NCBI GenBank assembly: GCA_964394665.1 | Contig: CAYMYN010000010.1 | Location: forward strand, 51,106 to 115,105 | Direction: 5' to 3' | DNA length: 64,000 nt | From: CAYMYN01 sp964394665 | GTDB lineage: Bacteria; Planctomycetota; UBA1135; GCA-002686595 | Shown here: positions 24,307-31,736 of the stretch, piece by piece | Numbering within the stretch: the stretch's first letter is position 1 | Layout: every line of letters begins with the position of its first letter | Made by a program: the position numbers and the translations under genes | The notes under the pieces: generated by a model | Database searches by the model: none | What the model was told of the DNA's origin: nothing | What the model saw: only the letters and a program-made list of their open reading frames with translations

Positions 24307-25656
24307 TCAGGGGTTGAAGCTGACCTCGAAGCCGTGGGTCAGGTTGAAGCCCGCGCCACAGGGGGAGCCGACGCCCGGGTCGCGGTACCAGCCCTGGAAG
24401 CGCAGCACCGAGCCCGAGGTGAAGCCGCCCTGGGTGGCCAGGCCCGGACCCCAGGTCGCGCCGCCCGAACCATTCGCCACGCGCACGCCCAGGCGCGTCA
24501 CCTGGCCACCGGCGCAGCGCAGGCCGTCGCCGAAGGGGATCCCGTTGCCGCCGTTGACGGCGTTCAGGCCGCGGAAGAGCAGCACCGGTTGGCCGGGCAC
24601 GAGGTTCTGACCCTGGAAGACGAGGTCGTCGGCGACGACGCTCGCGCTGCCGCTGGTCGCCAGGCCCGCGCCCGCGCCGGTCGAGTTGGCGCAACCCTCG
24701 CCGGCTCCGCCCTGGTTGCCGCACGGGCACAGGCCGCCCGTGCCGTCCCCGAAGCAGAAACCCGCGCCGGGGCCGCCGCCGTACTCGATCACGTAGCCGC
24801 GCGGGTGCTCGCTCGGGTGCACGTCGTTCCAGGTGCTGCCGAAGCTGAAGCTCTGCAGCAACTCGAGGAAATCCTCGGCCCCGAAGGCGCCCGCGTTGTT
24901 GGGCTCGCCGGCGAGCCAGTTGGTGTAGCTCCAGGGCTCGCCGGTGATCCACTTCCAGCCTCCCGCCGGCTCGGAGTAGGAGGGATCGTTGGTGTCCTGG
25001 TAGCCGCCCACCCAGTAGTTGTTCACGTCGCCGAGCGCGTAGACGAAGTCGTTCTCCTGCTGATCGGTGAGCGTGGCGAGGTGGCCCTGGCGACCTTGGA
25101 AGGAGGTCAGCTCCGCGGCCAGCTTGGCGTCCTGCCAGGTGATGCCGACGGCCGGCACGCGGCGGTAGTAGTGGCCGTTGGCGGGGTTGAGCAGCGGCAG
25201 GTCTTCCTGGATCTGGAAGGTGCCCGTGCCGCCCGCGGCCCCGGGGAAGGTGCCGATGCGCAGCAGGTAGGTCGCGCCCGAGTTGGCCGTGAAGGTCACG
25301 CTGGACTGCAGGCCGCAGGAGTCGTCGTTGCAGGCGATGACCGCTCCCGCGCAGGAGCCGGCGAGCACCCCGACCTTGGTGTCGACCGAGGTCTGACCAC
25401 AGGTGTCGAGGATGAACACACCGTCGTTGGGCGCCTGCCAACTGAACCACACGTCGCTGGTGATGTCGTCCTGCCCGAAGGCCAGGCACAGCGCGTTCGG
25501 GACTCCGTCGGTCGTGGCCGCGGAGTTGTCGAAGGCGAAGGAGCCCACGCCGCTGATCGGCTGGGCGTTGGCGCACAGGTCCGCGCCCTGGGCGGCGGCG
25601 GGGGCGGCGGCGGGGACGGCGAGGAGGAGCAGGCTGAGGCTGGCGCGTCGGAACAT
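24307..25656 (-). CDS. Secreted C-type lectin-domain protein with six-Cys C-terminal module
   Basis: The 449-residue protein has a signal peptide (about 1-23, LSLLLLAVPAAAPAAA). Residues ~25-150 form a beta-sandwich PPC-like domain (DVWFSWQAPNDGVFILDTC). Residues ~160-290 are a C-type lectin domain: YYRRVPAVGITWQDAKLAA, WITGEPWSYTNW, GEPNN (the Glu-Pro-Asn calcium/mannose-type motif) and STWNDVH. The last ~147 residues are the lineage module, with six cysteines in the same spacing as at 10238 and 35372 (FCFGDG, LCPCGN, GCANS, RCAGG, GSPCG). EPN predicts mannose/glucose-type binding, which would suit a surface protein acting on the polysaccharide made next door (inference). A terminator follows. 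Confidence 0.85.
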   Translation of the reverse strand: MFRRASLSLLLLAVPAAAPAAAQGADLCANAQPISGVGSFAFDNSAATTDGVPNALCLAFGQDDITSDVWFSWQAPNDGVFILDTCGQTSVDTKVGVLAGSCAGAVIACNDDSCGLQSSVTFTANSGATYLLRIGTFPGAAGGTGTFQIQEDLPLLNPANGHYYRRVPAVGITWQDAKLAAELTSFQGRQGHLATLTDQQENDFVYALGDVNNYWVGGYQDTNDPSYSEPAGGWKWITGEPWSYTNWLAGEPNNAGAFGAEDFLELLQSFSFGSTWNDVHPSEHPRGYVIEYGGGPGAGFCFGDGTGGLCPCGNQGGAGEGCANSTGAGAGLATSGSASVVADDLVFQGQNLVPGQPVLLFRGLNAVNGGNGIPFGDGLRCAGGQVTRLGVRVANGSGGATWGPGLATQGGFTSGSVLRFQGWYRDPGVGSPCGAGFNLTHGFEVSFNP

Positions 25657-25706
25657 GGGAACTCTCGTCGATTCGGCAGGGAGTCTCGGGGCGGTCCAGA
25701 CCGTCG

Positions 25707-25712
25707 AGCCTA
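25707..25712 (-). promoter_or_regulatory. Candidate -10 hexamer TAGGCT for the lectin gene
   Basis: GGTAGGCTCG on the minus strand places TAGGCT at 25712-25707, about 50 bases before the ATG at 25656. No -35 box is seen. The rest of the 203-base space to the next gene has no other recognisable signal. Confidence 0.3.
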
Positions 25713-25859
25713 CCACCCCCGCGCGGATCCCGCGCCCGGCCCGAGGTATGGGGCAGGTTCGGCGTGCCGTTGGCCCCGGGGTCCGGGCGGACAGCCCCGG
25801 CGGCCCTGCCCGAGCGGGGCCCCCGCGGCTCCCGGAACTCCCCATGGGGGCCGCGTGTC

Positions 25860-26354
25860 TCAGACGAAACGCAGCAGCCAGACGTGGTAGACGACGAGCA
25901 GCGTGTAGGTGAGCGTCGCCGCCAGGAGGCCCAGGCGCGCCAGGGCGAAGTTCTTGTGCACGCAGAGCACGAGCAACGCGCCCGCGATCAAGGCCGCCTT
26001 CCAGAACACGAAGTGGTCGCGGCCCAGGCGCAGGAGCGCGTCCGCGACCGGGTTCAGCTCGATCCCACCGGCCTGGAGGTGGTAGAGCGTGAAGAAGCTG
26101 TCCGCGCTGTTCATCAGCGCGACCCAACCCGCCAGCAGAAGCAGCGGCCAATCGAAGAGGTCCACGAAGCTGCCCTCGCGCTCGTCGCGGCGGCGCACGT
26201 GCTTGCGGCGCCCGCCCCAGATCGAATAGCGCGAGAAACGCGGCGTCGCCCGGCGCCGGCGGTCGGGGCCCCGGTAGACCGGCTCGCGCGCGGCCCCGGG
26301 GGAGCTCCGCGCGCTCTCCGGCGCGGACGGGACGGGGCTCGGATCAGACTGCAT
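25860..26354 (-). CDS. DUF5658-like membrane protein
   Basis: The 164-residue product has a charged, Pro/Arg-rich cytoplasmic N-terminus (about 1-65, including EPVYRGPDRRRR and YSIWGGRRKHVRRRDE) and three or four helices after LFDWPLLLLAGWVALMNSAD. The motif FFTLYHLQAGGIELNPVADAL with Glu-x-Asn-Pro is the DUF5658 hallmark as I recall it. Function unknown; N-terminal GGRR...RRR motifs are shared by many such proteins. It lies between the TruD gene and the lectin gene, in the same direction. Confidence 0.72.
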   Translation of the reverse strand: MQSDPSPVPSAPESARSSPGAAREPVYRGPDRRRRATPRFSRYSIWGGRRKHVRRRDEREGSFVDLFDWPLLLLAGWVALMNSADSFFTLYHLQAGGIELNPVADALLRLGRDHFVFWKAALIAGALLVLCVHKNFALARLGLLAATLTYTLLVVYHVWLLRFV

Positions 26355-26392
26355 CGCAGGGCCGGGGCTGGATCGGGCGGGCTCGCCGGACG

Positions 26393-26398
26393 ACTGTA
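26393..26398 (-). promoter_or_regulatory. Candidate -10 hexamer TACAGT for the DUF5658-like gene
   Basis: GGCTACAGTCGTCC on the minus strand puts TACAGT at 26398-26393, 38 bases before ATG 26354 and just after the TruD stop codon. It fits the TAnnnT pattern seen before other genes; no -35 box is evident. Confidence 0.3.
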
Positions 26399-26403
26399 GC
26401 CGC

Positions 26404-27612
26404 TCACCGATCGCCGCGCCGTCCCGGATCGAGACGGCGCGAGAGTTCCTCCAAGACGGTGGTGGCGTAGGAGCCGGCGGGCAAGTCGAACTCGAGCCGG
26501 ACGTCCGTGCCCTCGTAGCTCGACGCCACGCCGCGCAGGGGCACGCGCAGCGCTCGGCGCGCCCCCAGCCGATCGAGCCCGCGCCCCAGCCCGCGGAAGG
26601 CCTCCGGCGGCGCGCCCTCCTCGCTCCAGACGGCCTGCTCGAGCGCCCCGGCCTCCCCGGCCGCGCGCTCGAGACGCCAACCCGGCAGCGGCCCGCTGGG
26701 GCGACCTTCGAGGCACACCTCACCGCCCAGGGGCGTGTCGATGCCCGCGCCCTCCAAGCGCCGCGCGAGCACGCGGTTGAACACCCGCGCTTGGAGGGCG
26801 GAGAGGTGCATGCGCACCAGGTCGACGGGCAGGGCCCCCAGGGCGCGCGGCTCGACGGCCCGCCAGCGGGCCAACTCGCGGGCGAAGGCGCGCAGCTCGC
26901 GGGGCAGGCGCGGAGCCAGGGCGTGCAGGCCGCGCAGGGCGCTGGCGCTCCCGCGTTCGAGGCGTTCGGCGAACTCGAGAAGGGCCGGGCTGGGCGCGAA
27001 GGACTGCTCGCCGACGAGCTCCAGCGCGTACTCGCGCACGCGGCGCTCGACCAGCAGTCGGCCGAGGAGGTGGGCGCGGCCCGCGGCGCCGAAGCGCTGC
27101 GCGCCGAAGTAGTTGGCGAGCCCCTCGCGCTCGAGCCGGCGCAGGCGCTCCTCGAAGGCGGCTCGCTCATCCGGCGCGAGGTCGGCGAGCCGCAGGCGGA
27201 AGCGATTGCCGACGTGGGCCGCGAGGCGCAGGGGCTCGACGTGCCGGAGCGCCGCGAGCACCCGCAGGCCGGGGGCTTCGAAGCCCTCCACCGCCGCCGG
27301 CTCGAGGCCGGGCACGGAGAGCCACTGGCGGGTGAGGGCGTGTTTGTCCTTCAGGCCCGCGTGGCGCACGCTGCCCGGGCGCAGTTCGAGCGCGCTCTCA
27401 AGCAGCGCGCTGGCCTCGGGCGTCGAGAGCCCGCGCTTCTCGATCCACAGCCACAGGTGTCCGCCGCGACCACAGGGCTCGCAGGGGAGCCGTTCCTCGA
27501 CCTCGAAGTCCTCGGGCGCCTGGCGTTCGCGGAAGTCGAAGGCCGGTCCCTCGCCCAACCCGTGCACGTACCCCTGCGCCCAGGGCGGCGGGGCGAGCTC
27601 AGGCGCGGGCAT
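26404..27612 (-). CDS. truD: tRNA pseudouridine(13) synthase TruD
   Basis: The 402-residue protein carries the TruD signature HAGLKDKHALTRQW with catalytic Asp89, ANYFGAQRFG (the family NYFG-x-QRFG), and LEFDLPAGSYATTVLEEL near the end (Pro-x-GSYAT-like). TruD isomerises U13 in certain tRNAs and some mRNAs. It overlaps the preceding glycosyltransferase gene by 14 bases, so it seems to be cotranscribed with polysaccharide genes, an unusual setting for a tRNA-modification enzyme. ATG 27612 was chosen because the longer frame upstream is only the shadow of the glycosyltransferase. The RNA-modifying identity is clear; the operon link is positional. Confidence 0.93.
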   Translation of the reverse strand: MPAPELAPPPWAQGYVHGLGEGPAFDFRERQAPEDFEVEERLPCEPCGRGGHLWLWIEKRGLSTPEASALLESALELRPGSVRHAGLKDKHALTRQWLSVPGLEPAAVEGFEAPGLRVLAALRHVEPLRLAAHVGNRFRLRLADLAPDERAAFEERLRRLEREGLANYFGAQRFGAAGRAHLLGRLLVERRVREYALELVGEQSFAPSPALLEFAERLERGSASALRGLHALAPRLPRELRAFARELARWRAVEPRALGALPVDLVRMHLSALQARVFNRVLARRLEGAGIDTPLGGEVCLEGRPSGPLPGWRLERAAGEAGALEQAVWSEEGAPPEAFRGLGRGLDRLGARRALRVPLRGVASSYEGTDVRLEFDLPAGSYATTVLEELSRRLDPGRRGDR

Positions 27613-28732
27613 CGGCCAACACCTCGCGGTAGATCGCCAGGGTCTCCTCGACCATGCGCTCGAGGCCGAAACGTTCGCGCACGCGCCGCGCGCCGGCCGC
27701 GCCCAGGCGCGCGCGCAGGGCGCCGTCGCGGGCCAGTCGCTGGAAACCCCGCGCGAGGTCCACTTCGTCCGCCGGCTCGACGAGCACGCCGGTCTCGCCC
27801 GCGACGACGACCTCGGGCACGGCGGAGACACGCGTCGCGAGCACCGGCCGCGCGGCCGCCATGGCCTCCAGGAACACGAGCCCGAGCCCCTCCCACAGCG
27901 AGCTCATCACGAACACGTCCGAGGCCGCCAGCAGCTCGGGCACGTCGCGGCGGATGCCGAGGAAGCGCACGCTCGAGCCCAGGTCCAGCTCGCGGGCCAG
28001 GGCCTCGGCCCGCTGCCGACCGTCGCCGAAGGGGTCGTCGCCGACGAGCAACAGGGAACAGCGCGGATCGCCCGGCCGCATCCCATCGAGCACGCGCCGA
28101 AACGCGCGCAGCAGGACGTCGTGGGCCTTCTGGGGCGCGAAACGCGCCACGCACGCGAAGACGACCTCCTGCGCACCGAGCCCGAGCTCCGCCCGCACCC
28201 GTTCACGCGCGTCCCCCGCCAGCGCGGCCTCGAAGCCGGCCGGATCGAGGCCGTAGTAGACGCGCCGCATCCGGTCGGGCCGCACGCGGCCGTGGCGCTC
28301 GACGAAGCGCGCCACGTGGTCGGAGAGGGCGATGGTGCGCGCGGGCAGGTTGCCGAGCACGCCGTGCACACGCGAGACGATCGGGCGCAGCAGAGCGCGC
28401 TCGTCGTTGTGCTTGCCCGACACCAGGCGCCGGCGCCGGCCGAGCAGGGTCGCGGCCAGGGCCGTCGCCGCGTCGGCCTTCAGGAGATGGGAGTGCACGA
28501 TCTCGGCCCAGCGCAGGTGCGGCGCGAGGCGCGGCAGGAAGGCCGGTCCGAGCGGGACGCGCAGCACGCGCTCGGCCCCCGCGGCCGAGAAGTCCGGCGC
28601 CAGGCTGCCGGCGCCCTTGAGGTAGGCGACGCGCAGCGTGTGGCCGGCGGAGCTCTGGCCGCGCACCTGGTCGAGCAGGTGCATCTCGGCTCCGCCGACG
28701 TCGAGGGTGGTGATGACGTGCAGGATCCTCAT
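27599..28732 (-). CDS. GT4-family glycosyltransferase
   Basis: The 377-residue product begins MRILHVITTLDVGGAEMHLL, the canonical start of GT4 exopolysaccharide glycosyltransferases. EIVHSHLLKADAATALAA, VFACVARFAPQKAHDVLL and GLGLVFLEAMAAARPVLATR (E-x7-E region) support the call. Its ATG overlaps the stop of the next upstream gene (ATGA), and its own end overlaps truD by 14 bases. Confidence 0.9.
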   Translation of the reverse strand: MRILHVITTLDVGGAEMHLLDQVRGQSSAGHTLRVAYLKGAGSLAPDFSAAGAERVLRVPLGPAFLPRLAPHLRWAEIVHSHLLKADAATALAATLLGRRRRLVSGKHNDERALLRPIVSRVHGVLGNLPARTIALSDHVARFVERHGRVRPDRMRRVYYGLDPAGFEAALAGDARERVRAELGLGAQEVVFACVARFAPQKAHDVLLRAFRRVLDGMRPGDPRCSLLLVGDDPFGDGRQRAEALARELDLGSSVRFLGIRRDVPELLAASDVFVMSSLWEGLGLVFLEAMAAARPVLATRVSAVPEVVVAGETGVLVEPADEVDLARGFQRLARDGALRARLGAAGARRVRERFGLERMVEETLAIYREVLADARA

Positions 28733-29910
28733 GGGCGCACCCCGAGGAGCTCGTCGTACACCGCCACCAGCCCGCGCACCATGGCTTGCGCGCTGTAGCG
28801 TTCGAGCACGCGCGCGCGGCCGCGCTCGGCCCGGGCCCCGTGTTCCGCCCCCGCGCAGGCGAGGGCCGCGACGAGGGCTTCCGCCAGGGCCTCGGGCGAG
28901 ATCTCCCGCGCCACGAAGCCGACCCCGTCGACGAGCAGCTCGCGCGCCCCCGCGACCGGGCTCGCGACCACCGGACGGCCCGCGGCCAGGGCCTCGAGCA
29001 CCACGTAGGGCAGGCCCTCCCAACGCGAGGGCACGAGCACGAGATCGAGGCCGGCCAGGATCTGGGGCACGTCGCGGCGGAACCCGAGGAAGACCACGCG
29101 CCGCTCGAGGCCCAGGGCGCGCGTCCGCTCGCGGAGCGCTGCCTCGAGCTCGCCGTGCCCGACGAACACGAGGTCGCAGCCCTCGAGCCCCGGCCGGGCC
29201 AGGGCCTCGAGGGCCAGGTCCTGACCCTTGGCGGCGTTGAGCAGGCCGATGACGCCGATCGCCGTGCGCCCCTCCGCCAGACCCAGTTCGCCGCGCGGCA
29301 TGGCGCGGGCGCCGATCCAGGGCGCCGGATCGATGCCATTGGGCACGACGCGCACGCGGGCCGGCTCGACGACGCCCGAGCGCACGAAGAGCTCGGCCTC
29401 GTCGCCGCTGACCGCCACGATGCGTTCGGTCAGGCCGGAGAGCCCGCGCTCGAGCTCGAAGAACAGGCGCCGCTTCAGGGGCCCGAACATGGCCTCGAAG
29501 AGGAAGGCGAAGGTGTGCGGGGTGTGCACGCGCCGGCCGATGCCGGTCGCGAGGGAGGCCAGGCGCCCGAGCACGCCGGCCTTCGAGCTGTGGGTGTGCA
29601 GCACGTCCGGCCGCAGGCGACGCAGCTCGCGCTCCAGGAACAGCAGATCGCGCCCGTCGCGGGCCGGGGAGATGGGGCGTACCATCGCCAGCTCGCGCAC
29701 GCCGACGCCGGCCACGCGCAGGCGCTCTAGGTCGGCGCGGAAATCGCTCTGGCGCTCGGCGGCGGCCACGACGTGCACGTCGAGACCCAGGGCGCGTTGC
29801 CCCAGGGCGACGTCCACCAGGTGCCGGCGCGTGCCGCCGATGGTGCTCTCCATCACGTGCAGCACGCGCGCCCGCGGCGCGCCGGCGGGCTGGGCGCTGG
29901 GCTCCCCCAT
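28729..29910 (-). CDS. GT4-family glycosyltransferase
   Basis: The 393-residue product has VLHVMESTIGGTRRHLVDVA at the N-terminus after a short Pro/Ala-rich leader, VLHTHSSKAGVLGRLASL, IGVIGLLNAAKGQDLALE and GLPYVVLEALAAGRPVVASP. It starts three bases before the end of the polyprenyl glycosylphosphotransferase gene (29914), so it is probably the first or second sugar transferase after the initiating enzyme. It is coupled by ATGA to the next glycosyltransferase. Confidence 0.9.
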   Translation of the reverse strand: MGEPSAQPAGAPRARVLHVMESTIGGTRRHLVDVALGQRALGLDVHVVAAAERQSDFRADLERLRVAGVGVRELAMVRPISPARDGRDLLFLERELRRLRPDVLHTHSSKAGVLGRLASLATGIGRRVHTPHTFAFLFEAMFGPLKRRLFFELERGLSGLTERIVAVSGDEAELFVRSGVVEPARVRVVPNGIDPAPWIGARAMPRGELGLAEGRTAIGVIGLLNAAKGQDLALEALARPGLEGCDLVFVGHGELEAALRERTRALGLERRVVFLGFRRDVPQILAGLDLVLVPSRWEGLPYVVLEALAAGRPVVASPVAGARELLVDGVGFVAREISPEALAEALVAALACAGAEHGARAERGRARVLERYSAQAMVRGLVAVYDELLGVRP

Positions 29911-29913
29911 CGG

Positions 29914-31431
29914 TCAATACGCGCCCGTGCCCTTGACGACCGCGAAGGCCGTCAGGGCCATGATCACGAGGTCCAGCAGGAGCGACTGGTGCTCGATGTA
30001 GTAGAGGTCGTAGTCGATGTTGTCGTGGATCGCGTGTTGGCGGGCGTACGAGATCTGCCACAGGCCGGTGATGCCGGGCTTGGCCCGCAGCCGCTCGCGC
30101 TCCATGGCTCCATACTGGTCGACGATGAACTTCATCTCGGGCCGCGGGCCCACGATGCTCATGTCGCCCTTGAGCACGTTCAGGAACTGGGGCAGCTCGT
30201 CCAGGCTGTACCGCCGCAGGTAGCGGCCGATGCGCGTGATGCGCGGATCGTAGGGCGAGTTCGGCGCCGGCGCGTCCCCCGAGAGGTGCACGTGCATGGT
30301 GCGGAACTTGATCATGTCGAAGGGTTGGCCGTCCTTGCCCACCCGTCTCTGGACGAAGAACACGGGCCCGGGGGACTCGCGCTTGATCAGGATCGCGGCC
30401 ACGACGAACACCGGTAGGCCGAGCACCAGCACGCAACTCGCGACCAGCAGGTCGAGGGCCCGCTTGGCGGCCAGGGAGAGCACGCCGGGGCGCCGGTCGT
30501 GGCGCGTGATGAGCGGGATCGAATCGAGGTTCTCGATTCGGAAGCGGTAGCTCATCAGGTGGTAGAAGCGCGGGACGACGTGGGTCTTGACGCCGATGCG
30601 CTCCAGCTCGCCGACGATGCGCACGACGTGCTCCTCGCTGCACTCGGGGAGGGCCACGAAGACCTCGCTGACCTTGTGCAGCCCGATCAGGTACTCCAGG
30701 TCCTTGTAGCTGCCCAGGATCTTCGAGCGGTCCAACAGGGAGTCCGCGCGCGCCTCGTCGTCGTCGACGAAACCGACGAAGTTGAGCCCCAGGGTCGGCA
30801 CCAGCATGAACTTGCGGTGCAGCTTGCGGCCGGTCTCCCCCGCCCCGTAGATCAGCACGTTGCGGTTGCCGATGCCGCGCTTGTGCAGGTTCTGGATGAA
30901 CTTGAAAGCGGCGAAACGGCTGGCGGTCGTGAGCACCAGGATGAACGCGAAGGCCAGCACGACCGTCAGGCGCGAGAAGTGGTCGGGCTTGACGTCGATG
31001 TCGATCCAGTTGTGCAGCGGCACGAGCAGACCGAAGAGCGGGCCCTCGGCCTCCTGCCCGGTGCGCCGCAGCAGGATCAGCAGCGTCCAGAACACGAGGA
31101 AGGAAACCACCGTGCTCTTCGCCACGGCCTTGAACTCCTGCATGTTCAGCAGGCTCTTGACCGGGCTGTACATGCCGAAGGCGTGGAAGTTCACCAGGCA
31201 CACCGCCGCCACCAGGGCCCAGATCTGGCGGTAGACGTCCTCGTTCACGAGCGCCCCGGGCGCGGAGATCGCCGGTCCCGCCCAAGCCGCCAGTCGGCAC
31301 GCAAGCAACAGCACCGCGAGGTCGACGAAGACCTGCACGGAGAGGATCAGGGGCTCGAAGTGCCGCCGGACGAAGTTGCCGAGTAGCGACATCCTCTCCG
31401 GATGGGTGCGGACGGGGGTGTGGATCGTCAT
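29914..31431 (-). CDS. Polyprenyl-phosphate hexose-1-phosphate transferase (WcaJ/PssY type), initiates glycan assembly
   Basis: This 505-residue protein has four or five membrane helices (about 15-130), a soluble CoA-binding-like domain (about 135-290, NVLIYGAGETGRKLHRKF) and a C-terminal bacterial sugar transferase domain. The last contains KRALDLLVASCVLVLG, ESPGPVFFVQRRVGKDGQPF, MIKFRTM, LRRYSLDELPQFLNVLKGDM and SIVGPRPEM, the PF02397 signature. It moves a sugar-1-phosphate from a UDP-sugar to undecaprenyl phosphate, the first step of exopolysaccharide or O-antigen synthesis. It heads a transcription unit with two glycosyltransferases and truD. A TACCCT hexamer (31530-31525) lies 94 bases upstream. 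Confidence 0.93.
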   Translation of the reverse strand: MTIHTPVRTHPERMSLLGNFVRRHFEPLILSVQVFVDLAVLLLACRLAAWAGPAISAPGALVNEDVYRQIWALVAAVCLVNFHAFGMYSPVKSLLNMQEFKAVAKSTVVSFLVFWTLLILLRRTGQEAEGPLFGLLVPLHNWIDIDVKPDHFSRLTVVLAFAFILVLTTASRFAAFKFIQNLHKRGIGNRNVLIYGAGETGRKLHRKFMLVPTLGLNFVGFVDDDEARADSLLDRSKILGSYKDLEYLIGLHKVSEVFVALPECSEEHVVRIVGELERIGVKTHVVPRFYHLMSYRFRIENLDSIPLITRHDRRPGVLSLAAKRALDLLVASCVLVLGLPVFVVAAILIKRESPGPVFFVQRRVGKDGQPFDMIKFRTMHVHLSGDAPAPNSPYDPRITRIGRYLRRYSLDELPQFLNVLKGDMSIVGPRPEMKFIVDQYGAMERERLRAKPGITGLWQISYARQHAIHDNIDYDLYYIEHQSLLLDLVIMALTAFAVVKGTGAY

Positions 31432-31736
31432 GGGACGACGCCCACCTCTTCGGCGCGTGGACGCGTTCCCCTGGACCGCCTGGGGGAGGGGCGGGGCGCG
31501 GACCCGATCGTCCGCTCGTCGGCGAGGGTAGCGCGGCCGGCCCGACGCGCGCCAGCCGCGACCCGGGATCGGAGCGCGCGCGCCCCCGGCGTGGCGCCCC
31601 GCGCGCCGGCTGGATCGGGACCCCGCGGCTCGATCCGAGACGGGGCGCTCGCCTCCGCCCTGGGCTGGAAGACGATTCCGACCGACTCGGAGGCTGCACC
31701 GCTATCGTGTCGCGCCGCCGCTCACGGCCGGCTCCC
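31432..31736. other. Divergent intergenic region upstream of the glycan initiator and the spermidine-synthase-like gene
   Basis: These 305 bases contain no gene I can support. They hold two possible -10 hexamers: TACCCT on the minus strand (31530-31525) and TATCGT on the plus strand (31703-31708, 28 bases before ATG 31737). The second overlaps an in-frame GTG at 31707, which argues that the ATG is the true start. No repeat or hairpin stands out. Confidence 0.4.

Noticed and set aside
31707..31736. GTG start for the spermidine-synthase-like gene
   Set aside because: It overlaps the TATCGT hexamer, and the family begins at MRRSD, matching ATG 31737.
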